18,478 nucleotides of DNA from assembly GCA_946497585.1 (NCBI GenBank), contig CAMMLF010000015.1, positions 1 through 18,478 on the forward strand, given 5' to 3'. Of this stretch, positions 14,635-18,478 are shown in pieces. The number at the start of each line of letters is the position of its first letter. Position 1 is the first letter of the stretch. The position numbers and the translations under genes are program-made. The stretch comes from an uncultured Clostridium sp. Lineage in GTDB: Bacteria; Bacillota; Clostridia; TANB77; CAG-508. Under the pieces are notes generated by a model. The model searched no databases, was not told the origin of the DNA, and saw only the letters and a list, made by a program, of their open reading frames with translations.

Positions 14635-14790
14635 TAAAAGTTTCTATATATATTCTTACGCATTTGCCTCACGGTTTTGCTTATGCAAAAACGCTTGCAC
14701 GCTTACTTTGGTAGTCCTACTTAGTTATATTTTAAATGCTTACGCTACCTCAGGTCGCTAAATGCTACAGAACATATATTGAAACTTTTA
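14635..14790. mobile_element. MITE-like inverted-repeat element
   Basis: Ends 14635-14657 and 14768-14790 are inverted repeats matching at 20 of 23 positions. The 110 bases inside are clearly richer in G+C than the surroundings and carry repeated CTTACGC, GCTTGCAC and ATGCTTACGC words, plus small hairpins (GTTTTGC with GCAAAAAC; TGCAA with TTGCA). No coding frame is present. It could be a miniature non-autonomous element or a structured RNA. It splits plsY from gpsA inside an otherwise compact operon. Confidence 0.5.
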
Positions 14791-14833
14791 TATTAAATTT
14801 AGTAAATATAAATTATTTTTAGGAGGAACGCAA

Positions 14834-15826
14834 ATGAATAAGAATGTTGCAGTAGTAGGTAGCGGTAGCTGGGGAATGGCGTTAGCTAACCACTTAGCAG
14901 AAATGGGAGACGCCGTTAAAGTATGGTCTTTTACAGAAGAGGAGAAAAATTTAATAAATAATGAGAGAAAATGTATGTTTATTCCAGACATGGTTTTGGA
15001 TGAAAAAATATATTGCTCAAATGATGTTGTAGAAGTTGTAAAAGACGCAGATTATATATTTCATGTTACACCATCAAAAGTAACAAGAAATGTATTTAAA
15101 CAGTATAAAGACTATGTTAAAGATAAACCAATTGTAATTTGTTCAAAAGGATTGGAAAATGCAACATTAAAAACTTTGGATGAGGTAATGTTAGAAGAAT
15201 TACCTACTGCAAAAATAGCAGCATTTTCGGGTCCAAGTTATGCAACAGAAGTTGTAAAACATATTCCAACAGCTATTATTTTAGCATCAAAACATGATGA
15301 TGTTTTAGATGAAGTATCAAGCTTACTTATGAATGAATATATGAGAATATATAAATCAAGAGATGTTGTAGGAGTAGAAGTTGGAGGAGCTTTAAAAAAT
15401 ATAATTGCATTTTGTGCTGGAATTTGTGCTGAACTTAATTTTGGAACAAATGCTGAAGCAGCACTTATAACAAGAGGCTTGGCAGAAATAACAAGACTTG
15501 GCGAAAAAATGGGAGCTGACAAAAACACATTTTTTGGACTTTCAGGATTAGGAGATTTAATACTTACTTGTTCAAGTGATGAAAGCAGAAATAGAAGAGC
15601 AGGAAGATTAATAGGAAAAGGCAAAACTATTGAAGAGGCTAAAAAAGAAATAGGCATGACAATTGAAAGTGTTGAAAATATTGAAGTTGCAAAAAAATTA
15701 GCTGAAAAATATGATGTAGAAATGCCAATAGTAAATGCAGCATATGATGTTTTATATAATAACTTAAAGCCACAAGATGCAGTAAATAAATTAATGACAA
15801 GAGCAATAAAATTTGAAATGGAATAA
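14834..15826 (+). CDS. gpsA: Glycerol-3-phosphate dehydrogenase [NAD(P)+]
   Basis: Reduces dihydroxyacetone phosphate to sn-glycerol-3-phosphate, the phospholipid backbone used by PlsY. The N-terminal Rossmann motif GSGSWG is at 9-14, SGPSYATEV follows in the middle, and VGGALKNIIAFCAG carries the catalytic K188. The C-terminal all-helical domain has GLSGLGDLILTCSS and SRNRRAGRLIGKG. 330 residues is the family length. AGGAGG lies 7 bases before the ATG. Expression probably depends in part on der/plsY transcripts crossing the inverted-repeat element; a weak TTGAAA with no clear -10 lies in that element's right arm. Confidence 0.97.
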   Translation: MNKNVAVVGSGSWGMALANHLAEMGDAVKVWSFTEEEKNLINNERKCMFIPDMVLDEKIYCSNDVVEVVKDADYIFHVTPSKVTRNVFKQYKDYVKDKPIVICSKGLENATLKTLDEVMLEELPTAKIAAFSGPSYATEVVKHIPTAIILASKHDDVLDEVSSLLMNEYMRIYKSRDVVGVEVGGALKNIIAFCAGICAELNFGTNAEAALITRGLAEITRLGEKMGADKNTFFGLSGLGDLILTCSSDESRNRRAGRLIGKGKTIEEAKKEIGMTIESVENIEVAKKLAEKYDVEMPIVNAAYDVLYNNLKPQDAVNKLMTRAIKFEME

Positions 15827-15873
15827 AAATCTAAGATCAACATTTATAATTAAATTTAATGAATAAATTCTAA

Positions 15874-15906
15874 ACCTCGCGCAAATACTAGTAGCGAGGT
15901 GTTTTT
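15874..15906 (+). terminator. Terminator whose 3' arm holds the next ribosome site
   Basis: ACCTCGC at 15874-15880 pairs with GCGAGGT at 15894-15900, followed by a T run up to the ATG at 15907. The right arm supplies GAGGTG, the only Shine-Dalgarno for that ATG, five bases upstream. A folded hairpin would therefore both stop transcription and hide the ribosome site. Confidence 0.6.
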
Positions 15907-16260
15907 ATGAAAAATCAAATTAGTAAATATTTGCTAATAACTTTAATGATTATTTTTGTGATTTTATTAGCAATATTAATATATATTAGATTTTGGGGAA
16001 GTAAAGAGGGAGAAGAATATGCTATACTTACCGAAAAAGCAGAGGGTGAAATAACATATTTAGACTCATCTATTATTCAACTTATGAACAATCTTAATAA
16101 TATTTCATATTCAAGGTATCAGGTGACAATAAAAGAAGTTAATGAAAGTGAACAACAAAATAATTCATCAAATAATAGTGAAAGTGCAGGAAATGGTTCA
16201 CAGACGACTGAAAATGTCGGTCAAAGCAGTAGCGGAAGTGAACAAAATCGGTGGAAATGA
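15907..16260 (+). CDS. N-terminal part of the frameshifted membrane protein
   Basis: 117 residues as translated: a short cytoplasmic start, one transmembrane helix, about 50 residues that look folded, then a Ser/Asn/Gln-rich tail ending EQNRWK. Translation would start from GAGGTG in the terminator arm. The last few residues are probably frameshift product. Confidence 0.55.
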   Translation: MKNQISKYLLITLMIIFVILLAILIYIRFWGSKEGEEYAILTEKAEGEITYLDSSIIQLMNNLNNISYSRYQVTIKEVNESEQQNNSSNNSESAGNGSQTTENVGQSSSGSEQNRWK

Positions 16261-16900
16261 ACAAAGCAGTGATCAAAGCGGAGGTAGTTCTGGAGGCAAT
16301 AGCAATGCGTCAGAAAGCTCAAATCAAAGTGAAGCTAGAACATCAAGATTGGCACAAGTAGACTCACTATTAAATTCAAATTATGATGATATTCCTTGGG
16401 ATGAAATCTCTTATGGAGTAGAAACTTTGTATACTGCATGGCCAACAATTAGTATAGATATGAAGGCTCTAAATGTTGGAGAAAGTGATATTTCTAGCTT
16501 TAGCACAACACTTGATGGAGTAGCACAGGCAGTTAAAGTACAAGATAAGAATAGTGCACTTATAAATTTATATAACTTATATACACTTTTGCCAAAATAT
16601 TTATCATATTTTTCAAGTGATGAAACCAAATTAAATGTATACAACACAAAAGCATATGTACTTAGTAGTTATGTATCAGCAAATAGCGAAAATTGGGGAG
16701 AGATGAACACAAACGTAACAAATGCAATAAATACACTATCTAAAAATATGCAAATGGAAGAAATAAGCGATACTGAAAAGTCTACTTTAGAAAAGTCCTA
16801 TACACTTTTGGAAGAATTGCAAAGAAGTGTTGGCTTAGAGGACAAAGAGATTTTTTATATGAAATATAAGCTTGCAATGGAGCAACTTGAAATATTGTAA
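16247..16900 (+). CDS. C-terminal helical part of the frameshifted protein
   Basis: 217 residues in the +1 frame: the rest of the linker, then a mostly helical domain with WDEISYGVETLYTAWPTI and repeated Leu/Tyr-rich helices (LINLYNLYTLLPKYLSYF). The frame stays open back to an ATG at 16142, but that upstream part is out of frame with the real linker. Whether it is made separately is doubtful. Confidence 0.5.
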   Translation: MGGNEQSSDQSGGSSGGNSNASESSNQSEARTSRLAQVDSLLNSNYDDIPWDEISYGVETLYTAWPTISIDMKALNVGESDISSFSTTLDGVAQAVKVQDKNSALINLYNLYTLLPKYLSYFSSDETKLNVYNTKAYVLSSYVSANSENWGEMNTNVTNAINTLSKNMQMEEISDTEKSTLEKSYTLLEELQRSVGLEDKEIFYMKYKLAMEQLEIL

Positions 16901-16904
16901 TTAT

Positions 16905-16964
16905 GTCAGTTGGGACGGTTCTATTTGACACAATATCATGTCAAATAGAACCGTCCCAACTGAC
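16905..16964. repeat. REP-like perfect 26-bp inverted repeat
   Basis: Bases 16905-16930 are exactly complementary to 16939-16964 around an 8-base loop CAATATCA. The arms have mid-range G+C and contain GTTGGGACGG, unlike the AT-rich surroundings. TGACAACTGACA at the right end repeats the arm terminus. The same arm in solo form is at 1723-1740. It is typical of dispersed REP/MITE-type palindromes. Confidence 0.75.
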
Positions 16965-16968
16965 AACT

Positions 16969-17013
16969 GACAATTTTTTTAAGGGGCTACTTTTTAGCCC
17001 CTTTCTAATTGTC
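16969..17013 (+). terminator. Hairpin between convergent genes
   Basis: AAGGGGCTA at 16981-16989 pairs with TAGCCCCTT at 16995-17003, and an outer GACAATT/AATTGTC pair (16969-16975, 17007-17013) extends it. A T run precedes rather than follows the inner stem on this strand, so termination efficiency is uncertain. It lies between the plus-strand split gene and a minus-strand peptide gene and could serve both. Confidence 0.5.
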
Positions 17014-17028
17014 GTCTTTTATTTAAAA

Positions 17029-17130
17029 CTATTTTTCTTCATCTTGTTTTTTCATATTATTTTGTTCATTTCCTTTTGGACAGTTTTTAGATGAATTCTT
17101 TTTATCTTTTTTACAATCTTTCTTACCCAT
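17029..17130 (-). CDS. 33-residue Lys/Asn-rich small protein
   Basis: MGKKDCKKDKKNSSKNCPKG is followed by 13 more polar residues ending KKQDEEK, then TAG. The start is decided by a strong ribosome site, GGAGGTG, seven bases before the ATG; the longer open frame reaching 17277 has no such site. The protein is hydrophilic, with 12 lysines and two cysteines and no hydrophobic core, so it is probably unfolded or nucleic-acid or metal associated. The family is not recognised. Small size plus a consensus ribosome site argues it is real. Confidence 0.55.
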   Translation of the reverse strand: MGKKDCKKDKKNSSKNCPKGNEQNNMKKQDEEK

Positions 17131-17222
17131 ATGAGGCACCTCCATTTCTGTTTGAAATTCATTTATATTATTAACTAAATTTGTAAATTTTATACATCTA
17201 TTTATCAAATAGAATAAATTAA

Positions 17223-17306
17223 TTTCGAAAAATCGTTGCGTTTCAACTTCTGTTTTTGATATAATAGAAAAGAGCAAAACGAAAATATACCAAACAATAA
17301 AAATTT
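17223..17306 (+). repeat. Promoter cassette, copy 1
   Basis: Aligns along its length with 18371-18457: an identical 17-base start (TTTCGAAAAATCGTTGC), the same -10 context (TATAATAGAAA), GAGCA, and GAAAATATACCAA. In copy 2 the last part is the first codons of a gene, whereas here the corresponding ATG is ACG and the ribosome site is weakened. This copy now serves as the upstream region of the gene at 17328. Confidence 0.65.
17236..17265 (+). promoter_or_regulatory. Promoter of the DIP1984-like gene
   Basis: TTGCGT at 17236-17241 and TATAAT at 17260-17265 with an 18-bp spacer, directly after TTTCGAAAAATCG, a possible regulator site shared with the copy at 18371. Confidence 0.6.
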
Positions 17307-17327
17307 ATATGAATGGAGTGATTATTT

Positions 17328-17834
17328 ATGAAAACAAATTTATCTAATTTAATGAGTATCCTTGTTGAAGAAGAAAGAAAATTTTCTTCTTATGCATATG
17401 AATTGAGAGAACATGCATATAACACATCTACACAAGAGCTTGATGGTACAGTTAATATAATAGAAGATTATAAAGACACTTTTACAAAAGAGTTTAAAGA
17501 ATACAAAGAAACACAGAAAAAAATAACAAAAATTAAATCTATAATATATGAAAAAAATAATTCATACAAATTGCCAGATGGCAGAACAATTCAAGAGGCA
17601 TTAGTAGATAATACTAACTTAAGAAAGATGAAAAATCTATACAATTTTTTACTTTCTCAAAGAAGCATAAAAAAGAGAATTACAGAAGTAAACAACTCAT
17701 ATTTTGAAAGCAAAACAATTAATTATGACATTGACAAAATCGAAAAGGAATATGAAGAACTTGAAAAGAAAATTCAAGATACAGACTTTGAAATTTCCAA
17801 ATTGAATTCAATAGAATTTGAAATAGACTTATAA
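17328..17834 (+). CDS. DIP1984-like helical protein
   Basis: 168 residues, almost entirely helical and rich in Lys/Glu, with coiled-coil potential in the last 40 residues (DIDKIEKEYEELEKKIQDTD). The central DGRTIQEALVDNTNLRKMKNLYNFLLSQR, the YFESKTINYDIDKIEKE stretch and a closing IQDTDFEISKLNSIEFEIDL follow the pattern of the DIP1984 family (sometimes labelled septicolysin-like), whose function is not established. Recognition is from memory of motif order, so it is moderate. No signal peptide or membrane helix is seen. GGAG lies nine bases before the ATG. It has its own promoter and a probable terminator, so it is monocistronic. Confidence 0.7.
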   Translation: MKTNLSNLMSILVEEERKFSSYAYELREHAYNTSTQELDGTVNIIEDYKDTFTKEFKEYKETQKKITKIKSIIYEKNNSYKLPDGRTIQEALVDNTNLRKMKNLYNFLLSQRSIKKRITEVNNSYFESKTINYDIDKIEKEYEELEKKIQDTDFEISKLNSIEFEIDL

Positions 17835-17939
17835 TAAATAGGTGCTTGCAAATTTATTCAGCAAGATAAATGAGAAAAGACTCTAACAGCCTATACCATT
17901 TTCTTCATATTAATATATAAAATGTCAGGGAGCAAATAA

Positions 17940-17972
17940 AGCAAAATCAAGTTAAATGATTTGCTAGTTTTT
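17940..17972 (+). terminator. Probable terminator of the DIP1984-like gene
   Basis: AGCAAAATCA at 17940-17949 pairs with TGATTTGCT at 17957-17965 with one bulged A, followed by GTTTTT. It is 105 bases past the stop codon. Confidence 0.5.
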
Positions 17973-18012
17973 ATTACAATTTATGTATTAATTATAATTT
18001 TTTATTACAAGT

Positions 18013-18037
18013 AACTCTATTTATTAAAAATAGAGTT
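18013..18037. repeat. 10-bp perfect hairpin
   Basis: AACTCTATTT at 18013-18022 is complementary to AAATAGAGTT at 18028-18037, with loop ATTAA. No T run follows on either strand, so it is not a clear terminator. Confidence 0.4.
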
Positions 18038-18087
18038 GAATAAAAAGGTTGAATTTATTAAAATTAAAAAAATATGAAGAAATGGGG

Positions 18088-18134
18088 CAGGTGTACAGTT
18101 ATTTTGTAACAGTATGCCTGTTTTTTTTTTTTTA
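18088..18134 (+). terminator. Strong intrinsic terminator
   Basis: Stem 18088-18101 pairs with 18107-18120 (14 positions, two G-U pairs, one A-A mismatch), loop TTTTG, followed by 14 consecutive T residues. No gene ends close before it, so it may be a backup terminator or end a short non-coding transcript. Confidence 0.8.
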
Positions 18135-18137
18135 CAT

Positions 18138-18154
18138 GTCGAATTTTGTCGAAA
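18138..18154 (+). promoter_or_regulatory. Tandem Spo0A-like boxes
   Basis: TGTCGAA occurs at 18138-18144 and again at 18148-18154, same strand, exactly 10 bp apart. Both fit the known 0A-box consensus TGNCGAA without mismatch. They lie 30 bp upstream of a TTGACA promoter, a position suited to an activator or repressor of that promoter. Confidence 0.6.
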
Positions 18155-18183
18155 AGTTTTTTGCATAAAATTTTAAATATATA

Positions 18184-18212
18184 TTGACATAAACTGGAAG
18201 ATAATATAAAAT
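18184..18212 (+). promoter_or_regulatory. Promoter downstream of Spo0A-like boxes
   Basis: TTGACA at 18184-18189 and TAAAAT at 18207-18212, 17-bp spacer. It points at the gene cut by the window end and would give it a leader of about 210 bases. Confidence 0.55.
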
Positions 18213-18370
18213 AGCATCATACAATTTAAAACACGAATATTGTTAATCAATAAGCTTATTTTCAAAAATTAACATTCAAAAGCAAATTGTAAGTAATGCA
18301 TTATTAAATTAAATCTTAATATTTTTCCTATAAAACTATAAAAATAAATAATTGTAGCAAAATAAACTAC

Positions 18371-18457
18371 TTTCGAAAAATCGTTGCATTTTGACTTCTA
18401 TTTTGCTATAATAGAAAGGAGCAGGATGGAAAATATACCAAGTAATATTAAAAATTT
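18371..18457 (+). repeat. Promoter cassette, copy 2
   Basis: Near copy of 17223-17306. This version has a better ribosome site (AAAGGAG) and an ATG where copy 1 has ACG, so it is probably the original, with the first codons of its gene included in the duplicated segment. Confidence 0.65.
18384..18412 (+). promoter_or_regulatory. Proximal promoter of the 3'-end gene
   Basis: TTGCAT at 18384-18389 and TATAAT at 18407-18412, 17-bp spacer, 13 bases before the ATG. With the 18184 promoter it gives the gene two start points. Confidence 0.65.
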
Positions 18458-18478
18458 TCCACTATTAAACGATGTCAT
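18426..18478 (+). CDS. Start of an unidentified gene, cut by window end
   Basis: Seventeen codons, MENIPSNIKNFPLLNDV, open to the window end. AAAGGAG lies four bases before the ATG and a TATAAT is just upstream. Too little is present to name the product. The first ten or so codons fall in the duplicated cassette, so the segment could also be an untranslated leader with the true start beyond the window. Confidence 0.5.
   Translation, partial: MENIPSNIKNFPLLNDV

Larger units (their letters stand above)
15907..16900 (+). pseudogene. Membrane-anchored protein gene split by a frameshift
   Basis: The first frame gives an N-terminal helix (about 8-29), a short domain containing EKAEGEITYLDSSIIQLMNNLNNIS, and a Ser/Asn/Gln-rich linker that hits TGA at 16258. 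The +1 frame continues the same linker composition (GGNEQSSDQSGGSSGG) and then an alpha-helical domain to 16900. The join lies in GAACAAAATCGG at 16240-16251; losing one A, or reading CAAAGC as in nearby repeats, would restore one protein of about 330 residues. The downstream frame has no ribosome site near its ATGs. The family is not recognised. It follows gpsA where some Clostridia have spoIVA. A sequencing error in this repeat-rich stretch is the main alternative. Confidence 0.65.
17835..18425. other. 590-bp gap with regulatory elements
   Basis: No gene of convincing length lies here. It holds a terminator for the preceding gene, a 10-bp hairpin, a strong terminator with a 14-T run, tandem Spo0A-like boxes and two promoters, each listed. 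Two short palindromes (AATAAGCTTATT at 18249-18260, TAATGCATTA at 18294-18303) lie between the promoters. Confidence 0.6.

Noticed and set aside
15238..15843. 201-codon minus-strand frame over gpsA
   Set aside because: Antisense to conserved gpsA motifs; no ribosome site.
16903..17094. 63-codon plus-strand frame starting in the inverted repeat
   Set aside because: Begins inside the REP-like palindrome, runs through the hairpin and antisense to the 33-residue gene, and has no ribosome site.
17029..17277. 82-codon version of the small minus-strand gene
   Set aside because: The extra 49 codons have no ribosome site and overlap the other strand's promoter; the internal ATG at 17130 has GGAGGTG at the right distance.
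18074..18109. Eleven-codon peptide MKKWGRCTVIL overlapping the strong terminator, as an attenuator leader
   Set aside because: No ribosome site, the frame ends inside the stem, and no run of regulatory codons; chance is likelier.
1..18478. CRISPR arrays, tRNA or rRNA genes, insertion-sequence transposases, integrases
   Set aside because: No regularly spaced repeats, cloverleaf sequences, rRNA blocks or transposase/integrase motifs were seen on either strand.

Overview
The window is AT-rich DNA, with most genes looking roughly 27-32% G+C. It reads like a low-GC Firmicute, most likely an uncultured gut Clostridia member. Support for this: the der-plsY-gpsA order, AGGAGG-type ribosome sites, consensus sigma-A promoters, a D,D-carboxypeptidase and VanW protein of Gram-positive type, and two perfect TGTCGAA motifs one helical turn apart, which match Spo0A boxes of endospore formers. 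The genus cannot be told from the sequence.

Layout. 1-1716 encodes an acyl-CoA synthetase (fatty-acid activation). 1717-2286 is debris: half of a REP-like repeat, a 13-codon gene tail, a promoter followed by a frameshifted small membrane protein gene, a terminator and an 18-bp perfect hairpin. 2308-3705 is a secreted D-Ala-D-Ala carboxypeptidase whose ribosome site can be sequestered in a hairpin. Two minus-strand genes follow: an unrecognised 145-residue protein of visibly higher G+C, and a VanW-family envelope protein with a TTG start. A 49-residue membrane peptide gene with a perfect TTGACA-17-TATAAT promoter lies divergent to vanW.

5611-10458 is an apparent operon of two tandem large membrane proteins (PTPS-related/YfhO-like, GT-C-type fold) and an NAD-dependent epimerase/reductase broken by an in-frame TAA. 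10597-12493 holds an AAA ATPase plus RloB-like Toprim pair, the composition of AbiL-type phage defence. 12643-15826 is the housekeeping block der-plsY-gpsA (ribosome assembly GTPase and two steps of phosphatidate/glycerol-3-phosphate metabolism), with a MITE-like inverted-repeat element between plsY and gpsA.

15907-16900 is an unknown membrane-anchored protein gene split by a frameshift in a Ser/Gly/Gln-rich linker. A perfect 26-bp inverted repeat follows, then a 33-residue Lys-rich peptide gene on the minus strand and a DIP1984-like helical protein. The last 590 bases hold terminators, the tandem Spo0A-like boxes, two promoters and the start of a gene cut by the window end. The second promoter with its first codons is a near copy of the sequence in front of the DIP1984-like gene.

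Recurring themes are three broken genes, Asn/Ser-rich inserts in several proteins, and tight packing in which a terminator arm doubles as the next promoter's -35 or the next gene's ribosome site. The most system-like novelty candidates are the AbiL-like pair, the duplicated promoter/start cassette and the Spo0A-like site; none is proven here.
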